Shown: in pieces, positions 7,165 to 15,661 of the stretch
Layout: the number at the start of each line of letters is the position of its first letter
Numbering within the stretch: position 1 is the stretch's first letter
Origin: SIG565 sp045540055
GTDB lineage: Bacteria; Bacillota; Clostridia; Oscillospirales; Acutalibacteraceae
NCBI GenBank assembly: GCA_045540055.1
Contig: JAZQGO010000020.1
Coordinates: forward strand, 1 to 17,490
Reading direction: 5' to 3'
Length of the DNA stretch: 17,490 bases
Program-made: the position numbers and the translations under genes
Notes under the pieces: model-generated
The model's database searches: none
Seen by the model: only the letters and a program-made list of their open reading frames with translations
Told to the model about the DNA's origin: nothing

Positions 7165-8535
7165 ATGGCAAAGGAACATTTAAAAAGCCGACTCGGGTTT
7201 ATACTTATAAGTGCGGGCTGTGCCATAGGTATCGGTAACGTATGGAAATTCCCATATATAACGGGTGAGAACGGCGGCGGTATGTTTGTACTGATATATC
7301 TGTTTTTCTTAGCCGTTTTAGGCATACCCGTACTTGTTATGGAATTCTCTCTCGGAAGGGCTAGTCAAAAAAGTCCGTCCCAAATGTATAAGGTGTTAGA
7401 GCCTAAGGGGTCAAAATGGCATCTGCACGGATACGTGACGGTTATCGGTTGTTATCTTTTGATGATGTTTTATACCAACGTTGCAGGTTGGATGCTCGAT
7501 TACTTTGTTAAGATGACCAGGGGCGATTTCGTGGGTGCCGACACCACAAGGGTTGGTGAAATTTTCGACAATATGCTTGCAAGCCCCGTAGAACAGACGA
7601 TATTTATGGCAATTACACTTATATTAGCCGTTATTATTTGCTCAATAGGACTTCAAAAGGGTCTCGAAAAGGTAACTAAGGTTATTATGGTGGCGCTACT
7701 TGGCATTATGGTAATTCTCGCAATTAACAGTATTTTCTTACCCGGTAGCCGTGAGGGACTTTCATTCTATTTACTACCCAGCATTGCAAACATTCAAAAA
7801 GCGGGTATCGGCAACGTAATTGTTGCGGCAATGAATCAAGCCTTCTTTACACTTAGTCTTGGTATTGGCTCGATGGCTATTTTCGGCAGTTATATTGGCA
7901 AGGACCGCTCACTGCTCGGTGAATCAGTCAATATAACGGTGTTAGATACATTTGTTGCAATAACCTCGGGACTTATCATCTTCCCTGCCTGCTTTACCTA
8001 CGATATACCCGTTGACGCAGGCCCTAACCTTATTTTTGTAACACTTCCCAACGTGTTTATCAATATGCCCGGCGGCAGAATTTGGGGCAGTTTATTCTTC
8101 TTGTTTATGACCTTTGCCGCTTTCTCAACCGTTCTTGCAGTTTTCCAAAATATTGTTGCCAACACACAGGATACGTTTGGTTGGTCTCTTAAAAAATCCT
8201 GCCTTATAAACGGCGCTTTACTTTTAGTGCTGTCGATGCCTTGTATACTTGGTTTCAACCTGCTCGGTAGCTTTCAGCCTTTAGGTGCGGGCTCTACAAT
8301 ACTCGACCTTGAGGACTTTATTGTAAGCAACGTACTGCTGCCTGTCGGCTCGTTTATATTCGTAATTTTCTGTACCACACGCTACGGCTGGGGTTGGAAG
8401 AATTTTAAGGCAGAAGCAAATGCAGGTAAGGGCCTTAAAGTTCAAAATTGGATGCGCGCATATATGACCTACGTACTGCCGGTAATTGTTCTTGCTGTCT
8501 TCATCGTAGGTATTGTAAACGTATTTAATAAGTAA
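7165..8535 (+). CDS. Sodium-dependent transporter of the NSS (SNF, LeuT-like) family
   Basis: A 456-residue polytopic membrane protein that should import an amino acid or related amine together with Na+. TM1 carries the family signature GNVWKFPYITGENGGGMFVLIY, whose unwound helix in LeuT binds sodium and substrate. About eleven hydrophobic segments are visible, and the length matches the shorter bacterial members such as MhsT rather than 12-TM forms. Substrate cannot be read from sequence with confidence; LeuT, TnaT and MhsT relatives take hydrophobic or aromatic amino acids. The start ATG has AAGGAG 8 bases upstream, overlapping the ygiQ stop region, so it depends on the ygiQ promoter. A bidirectional terminator follows directly. 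Confidence 0.92.
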   Translation: MAKEHLKSRLGFILISAGCAIGIGNVWKFPYITGENGGGMFVLIYLFFLAVLGIPVLVMEFSLGRASQKSPSQMYKVLEPKGSKWHLHGYVTVIGCYLLMMFYTNVAGWMLDYFVKMTRGDFVGADTTRVGEIFDNMLASPVEQTIFMAITLILAVIICSIGLQKGLEKVTKVIMVALLGIMVILAINSIFLPGSREGLSFYLLPSIANIQKAGIGNVIVAAMNQAFFTLSLGIGSMAIFGSYIGKDRSLLGESVNITVLDTFVAITSGLIIFPACFTYDIPVDAGPNLIFVTLPNVFINMPGGRIWGSLFFLFMTFAAFSTVLAVFQNIVANTQDTFGWSLKKSCLINGALLLVLSMPCILGFNLLGSFQPLGAGSTILDLEDFIVSNVLLPVGSFIFVIFCTTRYGWGWKNFKAEANAGKGLKVQNWMRAYMTYVLPVIVLAVFIVGIVNVFNK

Positions 8536-8544
8536 AACCAGACA

Positions 8545-8580
8545 ACAAAAAACACAGGTCGCGTGACCTGTGTTTTTTAT
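8545..8580. terminator. Bidirectional terminator between the transporter and gap
   Basis: AACACAGGTC (8551-8560), loop GCGT, GACCTGTGTT (8565-8574), flanked by A-runs on the left and T-runs on the right, so it terminates both the rightward transporter transcript and the leftward gap transcript in the 60-base gap between the convergent genes. Confidence 0.9.
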
Positions 8581-8595
8581 TATACTTAATTTCTA

Positions 8596-9627
8596 TTAGA
8601 TTTCAGCGAAGTACTTAATTGTACGAACCATCTGGCTTGTGTATGAGTTTTCGTTATCATACCAAGAAACAACCTGTACTTCATAAAGGTCGTCAGCAAT
8701 CTTCGAAACCATTGTCTGAGTAGCGTCAAAGAGAGAACCGTAACGCATACCGATAACGTCTGAAGAAACAATCTGGTCTTCATTGTAACCGAAAGACTCG
8801 CAAGCAGCAGCCTTCATAGCAGCGTTGATGCCTTCCTTAGTTACGTCTGCGCCCTTAACAACAGCAGTAAGGATTGTTGTAGAACCGGTCGGAACAGGTA
8901 CACGCTGAGCAGAACCGATGAGCTTACCGTTGAGCTCAGGAATTACAAGACCGATAGCCTTAGCAGCACCTGTTGAGTTAGGAACGATGTTGGCAGCGCC
9001 GGCACGTGCACGACGAAGGTCGCCCTTTCTGTGAGGACCGTCAAGAATCATCTGGTCGCCTGTGTAAGCGTGGATTGTGCTCATGATACCGCTGAGGATG
9101 GGAGCATAATCGTTAAGAGCCTTAGCCATAGGAGCTAAGCAGTTAGTTGTGCAAGATGCAGCAGAGATGATTTTGTCATCAGCTGTGAGGGTGTTTTCGT
9201 TAACACTGAAAACGATTGTGGGAAGGTCATTGCCTGCAGGTGCAGAAATAACAACCTTTTTAGCGCCGGCATCAATGTGAGCCTGGCTCTTTTCCTTCGA
9301 GCAGTAGAAACCTGTACACTCGAGAACTACGTCTACACCGATTTCACCCCAAGGAAGATCCTTAGCGTCCTTCTCAGCGTAGATTTTAAGGGTTTTACCG
9401 TCAACTGTGATAGTACCGGCTTCATCATCAGCGCTAACTGTGTGAAGATTTTCACCGATTGTACCGCAGTAACCGCCCTGTGCTGTATCATACTTAAGAA
9501 GATTAGCAAGCATAGAGGGTTTTGTTAAGTCGTTGATAGCTACAACATCGTAGCCCTCAGCACCAAACATCTGACGGAATGCGAGACGACCGATACGGCC
9601 GAATCCGTTAATAGCAACTTTTACCAT
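8596..9627 (-). CDS. gap: Type I glyceraldehyde-3-phosphate dehydrogenase
   Basis: Glycolytic enzyme that oxidises glyceraldehyde 3-phosphate to 1,3-bisphosphoglycerate with NAD+ in the cytoplasm. The 343-residue protein has the Rossmann motif INGFGRIGR (6-14), Asp33 after the second strand (favours NAD+ over NADP+), the catalytic motif SAASCTTNC with Cys159, and the active-site His at 186 (TIHAYTGDQ). Length and motifs are those of the standard class I enzyme. The ATG lies behind GGAGG in a longer leader, and the promoter at 9660-9688 is close to consensus, fitting high expression. Transcribed alone: it has its own promoter and the terminator at 8545-8580. No CggR-type regulator or other glycolytic gene is adjacent. 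I cannot tell from sequence whether a second gap paralogue exists in the genome. Confidence 0.97.
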   Translation of the reverse strand: MVKVAINGFGRIGRLAFRQMFGAEGYDVVAINDLTKPSMLANLLKYDTAQGGYCGTIGENLHTVSADDEAGTITVDGKTLKIYAEKDAKDLPWGEIGVDVVLECTGFYCSKEKSQAHIDAGAKKVVISAPAGNDLPTIVFSVNENTLTADDKIISAASCTTNCLAPMAKALNDYAPILSGIMSTIHAYTGDQMILDGPHRKGDLRRARAGAANIVPNSTGAAKAIGLVIPELNGKLIGSAQRVPVPTGSTTILTAVVKGADVTKEGINAAMKAAACESFGYNEDQIVSSDVIGMRYGSLFDATQTMVSKIADDLYEVQVVSWYDNENSYTSQMVRTIKYFAEI

Positions 9628-9659
9628 TGGAAAAACCTCCTAAATAATATACTTGTATT

Positions 9660-9688
9660 ATTCTAACCCAAAATATAAATTTTTGCAA
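9660..9688 (-). promoter_or_regulatory. Sigma-A promoter of gap
   Basis: On the minus strand TTGCAA (9683-9688), 17-base spacer, TAGAAT (9660-9665). The leader that follows contains an imperfect dyad (TAATAC / GTATATTA) around the start site and then AGGAGG before the ATG at 9627. Confidence 0.65.
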
Positions 9689-9749
9689 GATGTTTTGTCA
9701 TAATTTTAACGAATTTTAGCATATTTTTATTTTTTGTATAAAAAAGCTA

Positions 9750-11336
9750 TTATTTTTGCTCGTTATTTAGTTTATTTATAACCGCTTCGGCAACACGCAT
9801 ACCGTCAACCGCCGCCGACATAATACCGCCTGCATAGCCTGCACCCTCACCCGATGGGTATAGGTTAGATATATTTAACGCCTCAAAATTTTCGTTTCGT
9901 AATATTCTTACGGGAGAAGAGCTGCGTGTTTCGGGAAAGGTTAAAACAACATTACCGTCGGCAAAGCCCTTTATTTTTTTATCAAACAAGGGCAAGGCTG
10001 ATTTTAGAGAGTCAACCACAAAATCGGGTAGCACTTTATACATATCACACAGGGCGGTATTTGGTTTTACTGTGGGCAATACCTTTTCACCGCAATACTC
10101 TGTATCTATTAGGTCACCCACATAACATATTGGCACACTGCCTTTTGATATATTATAGGCTTTTTTCTCGATACTGCGCTGTAGTTCAATACCCGCTAAG
10201 ACATCGTCACCCTCAAGGTCGTCGGGCTTCACATCAACAAGTAGTGCACTGTTGGCGTTTATGCCGTCACGACTTGAATTACTCATACCGTTTATCGCCA
10301 GCATACCCTCTTCGCTCGAAGCATTAACAACCTCACCACCGGGACACATACAGAAGGTGTAAACTCCCCTGCCACTTGTCAGATGCACCGCCATTTTATA
10401 ATCGGCGGCACTAAGGGATGGGTGTGTAGCAAATTCACCATAAAGTGCCTCATTGATACTTTTTTGACTATGCTCTATTCGTGCGCCCACCGAAAAGGGC
10501 TTGCGCACCAATTCTACGCCCTTTTCTTTAAGCATATAGAAGGTATCTCTCGCCGAATGACCCGTTGCTAAAACAAGGTCGCTAACGGGTATATTTTGCT
10601 TTTCGCCGCCTTTAGAAACTACTATTTCGGTTATAGTGCCGTTTTCAATAATTATCTCATCAAGCCTTGTACCGAAAAGCACCTCGCCACCCATATTTAT
10701 AATATCGTTACGAAGATTCTCCACAATTTTTCGCAAAATATCGGTGCCGATATGTGGCTTTGCCTCATACAAAATTTTAGTCGGTGCGCCATAGAGACAA
10801 AAGGTTTTAAGCACCTGCCGACAACGAACATCCTTAATGCCTGTATTAAGTTTACCATCGGAAAAGGTACCGGCACCACCCTCGCCAAACTGTACGTTTG
10901 ATTCCTCATTAAGAGTACCGCCGCTAAGGAACTGCTCAACATCGCGAACTCTTTGATTAACGTCATTGCCGCGCTCAATAACAATGGGTTTAAGCCCTGC
11001 GCGTGCAAGTGTTAGTGCCGCAAACATTCCTGCAGGGCCAAAGCCCACAATAATCGGCCGTTTATCTGAACGGCATTCTCGCCATTCATAAGTCTGTTCT
11101 ACATAAAATTCAGCGTTGGCGTTTCTTTTAACAACTCTGTTTTCTTCGGTATACAATTCCACCAGAAATGAGCAACAAAAGGTTATATTGTTTTTATGCC
11201 TTGCATCTACCGATTTCCTATAGAGCGACACCGATTTAATATCCTTACTGCCAAGCTTTAACGCATTCGCGACAATCGGTTTTGCGTGGTTTAAATCGCT
11301 ATTAAGTGGTACGGCTACATTTCTTAATATAATCAT
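9750..11336 (-). CDS. FAD-dependent dehydrogenase-like protein, COG2509 type
   Basis: A 528-residue flavoprotein of a widely conserved but functionally unassigned family. An N-terminal ~90-residue domain (with SVSLYRKSVDARHK, typical of the family) precedes the dinucleotide-binding motif IIVGFGPAGMFAALTLARAG (GxGPAG at 98-103) and IVIERG at about 118-123. Further family motifs are the glycine-rich stretch GEGGAGTFSDGKLNTGIKD and, near the C-terminus, YPSGEGAGYAGGIMSAAVDG, which closes the FAD site. The last ~100 residues contain no membrane segment. Its ATG overlaps the stop of the preceding BaiN-type gene by four bases (ATGA), so translation is coupled. The substrate is unknown; I infer only a redox role. 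Confidence 0.88.
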   Translation of the reverse strand: MIILRNVAVPLNSDLNHAKPIVANALKLGSKDIKSVSLYRKSVDARHKNNITFCCSFLVELYTEENRVVKRNANAEFYVEQTYEWRECRSDKRPIIVGFGPAGMFAALTLARAGLKPIVIERGNDVNQRVRDVEQFLSGGTLNEESNVQFGEGGAGTFSDGKLNTGIKDVRCRQVLKTFCLYGAPTKILYEAKPHIGTDILRKIVENLRNDIINMGGEVLFGTRLDEIIIENGTITEIVVSKGGEKQNIPVSDLVLATGHSARDTFYMLKEKGVELVRKPFSVGARIEHSQKSINEALYGEFATHPSLSAADYKMAVHLTSGRGVYTFCMCPGGEVVNASSEEGMLAINGMSNSSRDGINANSALLVDVKPDDLEGDDVLAGIELQRSIEKKAYNISKGSVPICYVGDLIDTEYCGEKVLPTVKPNTALCDMYKVLPDFVVDSLKSALPLFDKKIKGFADGNVVLTFPETRSSSPVRILRNENFEALNISNLYPSGEGAGYAGGIMSAAVDGMRVAEAVINKLNNEQK

Positions 11337-12556
11337 TTATCATTCCTCAGAAATTCTACCGCAGAGGATGCCGCCTGCATACCGCTACTCCACGCCCACT
11401 GCAGATTAAAGCCGCCGCAGTCACCGTCTATATCGAGTATTTCACCTGCAAAAAAGAGGCCTTTTATCTTTTTGCTTTCGAGATTTCCGCTTATTTCATC
11501 ACAGTCAATTCCGCCTGCGGTAACCTGTGAATTATTAAAGCCCGTGTTGCCAAACACCTTAAACTCGGTCTTTTTAAGGTAAGCCGCTATATTTTTAATA
11601 TCGTTATCAGTAAGCTTTGACACGCTACCACCAAGGGAAAGACCGCACTGCTTCATAATGCACTGCCCTACCCTTTTGTTAATAAAGCCTGTTAAAAAGT
11701 TCTCGTTTGTACGTTTTGAAAGATTTTCTCGGCGTGAACGTAAAATATCAACAACCTCATTAAAGGCATATTCGTAAGCAAAATCGAGGTGAATTACAGT
11801 ACCCTCTGATGCATTCCTTGAAACCTGTAAGACGGGTGGTCCCGAAAGTCCATAATCTGTAAATAATACCTCGCCGAACTCCTCACGCATCGTTCTGCCG
11901 TTTGATAAGGTAACCAACGCGTTAACCTTTACACCTTTTAACTGACGGGTTAAGGCTGTTTCTGTCTTTAGTTGCACAATGGCGGGGGTTAATTTTTGTG
12001 AGCGTATTCCCTTAGATTTAAGCACCTCAAAAAATGTGCCGTCACTTCCCACCGATTTTCCGCCCGATAAAAGTCCCGTAGATGTAATAACTGTATGGGC
12101 GTTATATACACCCTTATCGTCCTTTAGAATAAAGAAGTCACCCTTTTTAATATCGTTAATTTTACAGCTGCAAACAACCTCAACACCGTTTTCCTCGGCG
12201 GCAAAGCGCAGAGCATCAACAACGCTTGATGCCTGATATGAACGGGGATATGCTCTGCCATCCTCTTCGAAAACTATATCAATACCAATACTCTTAAAAA
12301 ACTCGGTAACCTTTTCTACCGAAAAGTCAGCAAAAACCTTACCTGTAAAGTCCTTACAACTGCCGTGATAGCGAGAAACATCGGCATATCTGTTTGTAAT
12401 ATTACACCTGCCGTTGCCCGTTGTTATTAGCTTTTTGCCAACCCTGTCAAGCGCCTCAAAGACGGCAACATTAAGCTGTGGATTTTGCTTTTTAGCATAT
12501 ATCGCCGCCGTTAAACCTGCGGCGCCGCCACCAATTATGGCAATATCATACAACAT
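11333..12556 (-). CDS. BaiN/RdsA (YhiN, HI0933) family NAD(P)/FAD-dependent oxidoreductase
   Basis: A 407-residue flavoprotein with an N-terminal FAD-binding motif (GGGAAG, 9-14), the family signature GKKLITTGNGRCNITN (about 40-55), and the C-terminal FAD-closing motif FAGEILDIDGDCGGFNLQWA. One member, BaiN of Clostridium scindens, has been assigned to bile acid dehydroxylation, and others (E. coli YhiN) are uncharacterised. No bile-acid gene is nearby, so I do not infer that substrate. I choose ATG 12556 because GGAG lies 8 bases upstream; the longer frame from 12589 has no SD and would overlap the end of the comM gene. It is second in the operon, 20 bases after comM, and coupled by 4 bases to the next flavoprotein. 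Confidence 0.9.
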   Translation of the reverse strand: MLYDIAIIGGGAAGLTAAIYAKKQNPQLNVAVFEALDRVGKKLITTGNGRCNITNRYADVSRYHGSCKDFTGKVFADFSVEKVTEFFKSIGIDIVFEEDGRAYPRSYQASSVVDALRFAAEENGVEVVCSCKINDIKKGDFFILKDDKGVYNAHTVITSTGLLSGGKSVGSDGTFFEVLKSKGIRSQKLTPAIVQLKTETALTRQLKGVKVNALVTLSNGRTMREEFGEVLFTDYGLSGPPVLQVSRNASEGTVIHLDFAYEYAFNEVVDILRSRRENLSKRTNENFLTGFINKRVGQCIMKQCGLSLGGSVSKLTDNDIKNIAAYLKKTEFKVFGNTGFNNSQVTAGGIDCDEISGNLESKKIKGLFFAGEILDIDGDCGGFNLQWAWSSGMQAASSAVEFLRNDK

Positions 12557-12576
12557 AATAAAACTCCAAAATAAAT

Positions 12577-14103
12577 TTATTCGCCCCAATATTTGCGGTC
12601 AAGGCTTCTGAACTGAATAGCCTCGGCTATATGCTGAGTCTCAATATTCTCGCACCCCTCAAGATCGGCAATTGTTCGTGCGACTTTAAGCAAACGGTCA
12701 TATGCACGAGCCGACATAGACAGCGCGTCAAACGAAGCCTTAAGAAGCTCAGACGCTTCATTTGTCATAACACAATACTTTTTAAGCATTGACGGTGTAA
12801 GCCTTGCGTTGCAGGTAATACCTATGTCCTTATAACGCTCATTTTGTATCTGTCGTGCCCGATTTACACGCTCTCTGATGACAGCAGAACTTTCCTCTTT
12901 GCCTGTCGAATTCAGCGATTCATAATCTACAGGCGGTACCTCAATATGCAAATCGAGTCGGTCAAGCATAGGACCCGAAACCTTATTGAGGTATTTATTT
13001 ACAAGCTTTTGTGAACAGGTGCAGTTGCGGGTAGGATGCCCGAAAAATCCGCAGGGACAAGGATTCATCGCCGCAACAAGTGACACAGAGCAAGGATATG
13101 TAAGGGTACCTGCAACACGGGATATGGTGATTTTACCGTCCTCAAGGGGCTGACGCATAACCTCCATAACATCTCTGTGGAATTCTGGCAGCTCGTCCAT
13201 AAACAATACACCGTTGTGTGCCAAAGAAATTTCACCCGGTCTAGGGACTGCACCACCGCCAGCAAGTCCCGTAGCCGAAATGGTATGGTGGGGCGAGCGG
13301 AACGGACGGGTAACAACCATAGGGTTGTCCTTATCAATTACACCTGCAATTGAGTGAATTTTTGTGGTTTCCATCGACTCTTCAAAGGTCATTTCGGGAA
13401 GTATTGTCGGAAAACGCTTGGCAAGCATACTTTTACCCGAGCCCGGAGGTCCGATAAGCAATATATTATGTCCGCCTGCGGCGGCAACCTCAAGCGCCTT
13501 TTTAGCAACAATTTGTCCCTTAACATCCGAAAAGTCAACAGTAACATTACCGTCAACCCTTGTAAACTCCTGTCGGACGGTAGCGGTAAGCTGATTTTCA
13601 CCCTTCAGGTGTGCAAATAAGTCTTTAATATTCTCAACACCGAAAACATTTATATCGTCAACATATGAGCCTTCATTGGCATTATCGGCAGGTAAAAAGA
13701 AATTCTTTATACCCTCCCCGCGTGCCTTAATAGCCATAGCAATAATACCATTAACCTTGCGTATATTACCGTCAAGTGATACTTCGCCAATAAAAACGCT
13801 GTCGTCTATATCGGCCTCAATCTGCTCAGATGCCATTAAAATAGCAATCATTATGGGTAAATCATAAACAGAGCCTTCCTTTTTAACATCGGCAGGCGCC
13901 AGATTTACCGTAATTCTGCCTATCGGGAATTTATATCCGCAGTTTCTTATCGCCGCACGCACTCGGTCGCGCGATTCCTTAACCGCAGTATCAGGAAGCC
14001 CTACAATATCAAAACTCGGCAAACCCGATGAAATATCAGCCTCGACATCAATGACATAGGCATCCATTCCAAACAAGCCTAAACTTTTTATTTTCGCGAA
14101 CAT
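12577..14103 (-). CDS. comM: ComM/YifB family AAA+ ATPase (Mg-chelatase-like)
   Basis: A 508-residue protein of the family whose Gram-negative member ComM is a helicase promoting branch migration during natural transformation. It has the N-terminal ChlI-like domain (FDIVGLPDTAVKESRDRVRAA), Walker A GPPGSGKS (218-225), Walker B VLFMDE (299-304), and the Mg-chelatase C-terminal domain. A four-cysteine cluster at 349, 351, 361 and 363 (CPC and CTC) probably binds zinc. Length is normal for the family. Start: ATG 14103 after GGGGGA; the in-frame GTG at 14124 has no SD. First gene of the leftward operon with two flavoproteins. Other competence or dprA genes, frequent neighbours in Clostridia, are absent here. 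Confidence 0.93.
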   Translation of the reverse strand: MFAKIKSLGLFGMDAYVIDVEADISSGLPSFDIVGLPDTAVKESRDRVRAAIRNCGYKFPIGRITVNLAPADVKKEGSVYDLPIMIAILMASEQIEADIDDSVFIGEVSLDGNIRKVNGIIAMAIKARGEGIKNFFLPADNANEGSYVDDINVFGVENIKDLFAHLKGENQLTATVRQEFTRVDGNVTVDFSDVKGQIVAKKALEVAAAGGHNILLIGPPGSGKSMLAKRFPTILPEMTFEESMETTKIHSIAGVIDKDNPMVVTRPFRSPHHTISATGLAGGGAVPRPGEISLAHNGVLFMDELPEFHRDVMEVMRQPLEDGKITISRVAGTLTYPCSVSLVAAMNPCPCGFFGHPTRNCTCSQKLVNKYLNKVSGPMLDRLDLHIEVPPVDYESLNSTGKEESSAVIRERVNRARQIQNERYKDIGITCNARLTPSMLKKYCVMTNEASELLKASFDALSMSARAYDRLLKVARTIADLEGCENIETQHIAEAIQFRSLDRKYWGE

Positions 14104-14136
14104 AATATTCCCCCAAGAAATCACATTGATAGGCTA

Positions 14137-14165
14137 ATTATACTACAAAAAATATTAAATGACAA
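14137..14165 (-). promoter_or_regulatory. Sigma-A promoter of the comM operon
   Basis: On the minus strand TTGTCA (14160-14165), exactly 17 bases, TATAAT (14137-14142): one mismatch to consensus over both boxes. It is back to back with the tRNA-Ser promoter, seven bases away. Confidence 0.75.
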
Positions 14166-14172
14166 TATTTCT

Positions 14173-14200
14173 TGACAATTCACTAATTTATCAATATAAT
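14173..14200 (+). promoter_or_regulatory. Sigma-A promoter of tRNA-Ser
   Basis: TTGACA (14173-14178), 16-base spacer, TATAAT (14195-14200); both boxes are perfect. The tRNA begins about 32 bases after the -10 box. Confidence 0.75.
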
Positions 14201-14231
14201 TATAAGGTCCAGTTTTTCTTGACTAATATAC

Positions 14232-14320
14232 GGAGACGTATCGAAGTGGTCATAACGGGGCTGACTCGAAATCAGTTAGGGAGCAATCCCCCGCGAGTTC
14301 GAATCTCGCCGTCTCCGCCA
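14232..14320 (+). tRNA. tRNA-Ser, anticodon CGA
   Basis: Acceptor arms GGAGACG and CGTCTCC pair over 7 bp, followed by G and an encoded CCA. The anticodon stem GCTGA/TCAGT (one G-U) carries the loop CTCGAAA, giving anticodon CGA, which reads UCG. A long variable arm (GGGA/TCCC) is the class II hallmark of serine tRNAs, and the T arm is GCGAG-TTCGAAT-CTCGC. It is a single-gene transcript with its own promoter and terminator. Confidence 0.97.
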
Positions 14321-14321
14321 A

Positions 14322-14361
14322 AATAATGAATCATACCTTTGGTGTGGTTCATTATTTTTTT
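14322..14361 (+). terminator. Terminator of tRNA-Ser
   Basis: A 16-bp stem (14322-14337 with 14341-14356, two G-U pairs) around the loop TTT, followed by a T-run. It starts two bases after the CCA end. Confidence 0.9.
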
Positions 14362-14515
14362 ATGGTGGTGGGAGCGTGAGACGTAGTTCGTCGAAGCAGT
14401 TCAAAATGCGCGATAGCATTTTGAAACTGTGAAGTCGGGAGCACGAAGGTTTTGCCGTTTACCGCTCGGAGCGGTCGGCACAAAACGAGAGCGCACCGTA
14501 TCTCCTTATGCCGCC
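14362..14515. other. Structured non-coding stretch, GC-richer than its surroundings
   Basis: No credible gene. One hairpin pairs CAGTTCAAAATGC (from about 14399) with GCATTTTGAAACTG with a single bulge. A second pairs GTTTTGCCG...ACCGC with GCGGT...CGGCACAAAAC (about 14449-14485). A small dyad GACG/CGTC lies near 14380-14393, and the phrase GGGAGC occurs twice (near 14370 and 14437). It could be an untranslated RNA or a copy of an intergenic repeat family; transcription and direction are not evident. Confidence 0.45.
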
Positions 14516-14553
14516 AAGAACTCCTTGAAGGTTTTATCCTTCAAGGAGTTCTT
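14516..14553. terminator. 16-bp perfect hairpin at the end of the alpha/beta hydrolase gene
   Basis: AAGAACTCCTTGAAGG (14516-14531) pairs perfectly with 14538-14553 around a 6-base loop. The right arm touches the hydrolase stop codon (14553-14555), so it is probably its terminator or a 3'-end-stabilising stem. A clear T-run is missing on either strand, so intrinsic termination would be imperfect. Confidence 0.5.
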
Positions 14554-15530
14554 TAATTTCTGTCAAACCTATCCCAAAAGCCCGTTACCGCCTTTTCATA
14601 GCCCTCTTTATCAATAAGATAACTCATACCGTGCTCAGCACCCGGCACGACAAACAGTTGCTTAGGGGCGGCACACGCCCGATAATTTTCGTAGGTCATA
14701 TTTATCGGTACAAAATGGTCGTCACTGCCGTGAACAAACAGTATCGGTACTTTATTATTCTTTAACGCTTCGGCGCAGGAATAATCTTTTGAGCCAATTT
14801 TAATTCTTCTTTTGCACATATCGTTAGCAACGGCGCTGTAAAGTCCGTACGGAATGTGCAGATTACTCTGCGCCACGTGCTTCCATATAGCGTGAGGCGA
14901 GGTGAAACCGCAGTCGGCTATAATTCCGCACACATTCTCGGGCAGCTCAAAGCCTGTCGTCATAAGAATTGTTGTTGCCCCCATCGAGACACCGCCGAGA
15001 TATATAGGAAGCTTGCTGCCTGTTTTCTCATTTACCCATTTTATCCATTCAAGACAGTCATAGCGTTCAAGCAGACCAAAGCCCATATAATCGCCGCCGC
15101 TAAGCCCCTGACCACGCTGTTCGGCATATAACACGCAACAGTCGTTATCGTGCCAGAACGGCGCAATTATTCCGAAATCGTGCGACCACGAAGAGCGCCA
15201 GCCGTGCATAGCTATAACCACCCGTTTCGGATTTTCACAACCGTGCCAATGACCGATTAGCTTTATGCCGTCAAAGCTCTTTATCTCAACCTGCTCACAG
15301 CCGCTGTTTTCAAGCTCATCAGACGCCTTGGTCATCACCTTTATTATCTCATACAACTCCTTAGAGCCGCGCAGACGCTCTCTGATTTTTCCGTTTTTTT
15401 TAGGCTGGCGGCGGTCAATCGCCATATCTACCAAATGCTGTGCCGTTTTGTGATAAACAAGACCGAGAACACCGAATGCCGCAACACCGACAGCTAACGG
15501 CAACCACACATTTTTACTGTTTGCTTTCAT
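14553..15530 (-). CDS. Membrane-anchored alpha/beta hydrolase (serine hydrolase)
   Basis: A 325-residue protein with one N-terminal hydrophobic helix (about 9-26), likely a membrane anchor or uncleaved signal, and an alpha/beta-hydrolase domain from about 80. The oxyanion motif is MHGWRSS (108-114), the nucleophile elbow GVSMG has Ser182, the acid is Asp271 in HGSDDHFVP, and the base His300 in GAEHGMSY, so the triad is complete. It resembles the extracytoplasmic YqkD-type or peptidase S9-like hydrolases of Firmicutes; substrate unknown (ester, peptide or lipid). Start: ATG 15530 behind AGAGGG. It is monocistronic as far as can be seen, between the tRNA-Ser region and a degV remnant; no good promoter was recognised in the 75 bases upstream. 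Confidence 0.88.
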   Translation of the reverse strand: MKANSKNVWLPLAVGVAAFGVLGLVYHKTAQHLVDMAIDRRQPKKNGKIRERLRGSKELYEIIKVMTKASDELENSGCEQVEIKSFDGIKLIGHWHGCENPKRVVIAMHGWRSSWSHDFGIIAPFWHDNDCCVLYAEQRGQGLSGGDYMGFGLLERYDCLEWIKWVNEKTGSKLPIYLGGVSMGATTILMTTGFELPENVCGIIADCGFTSPHAIWKHVAQSNLHIPYGLYSAVANDMCKRRIKIGSKDYSCAEALKNNKVPILFVHGSDDHFVPINMTYENYRACAAPKQLFVVPGAEHGMSYLIDKEGYEKAVTGFWDRFDRN

Positions 15531-15604
15531 GCATATCCCTCTTTAAAGCTTTTCACCTATTTATATTATCTTTTTCGATAAATGATGTTTTATTTACAAA
15601 AGTT

Positions 15605-15643
15605 CAAAAAAATAAGAGATACCACCCACGTGATATCTCTTAT
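15605..15643 (-). terminator. Leftward terminator of the degV remnant
   Basis: ATAAGAGATA (15612-15621) pairs with 15634-15643; after one mismatch CAC pairs with GTG around a 4-base loop. On the minus strand the stem is followed by a run of six to seven T. It stands 18 bases after the remnant's stop codon and has no other leftward gene to serve. Confidence 0.85.
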
Positions 15644-15661
15644 GTGAAAGCACCTGTATAT

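Noticed and set aside
9718..9749. Terminator after the COG2509 gene
   Set aside because: Only a 3-bp AGC/GCT stem precedes the T-run on the minus strand; too weak to call.
9926..10327. 133-codon plus-strand frame inside the COG2509 gene
   Set aside because: Antisense shadow with an arginine/histidine/tyrosine-biased composition, no SD and no domain.
14429..14617. 62-codon plus-strand frame after tRNA-Ser
   Set aside because: It runs through the 16-bp hairpin and into the antisense of the hydrolase, without an SD or recognisable domain.
15531..15604. Promoter for the alpha/beta hydrolase
   Set aside because: AT-rich boxes such as TAATAT and TATAAA occur, but no -35 at 16-18 bases is convincing.
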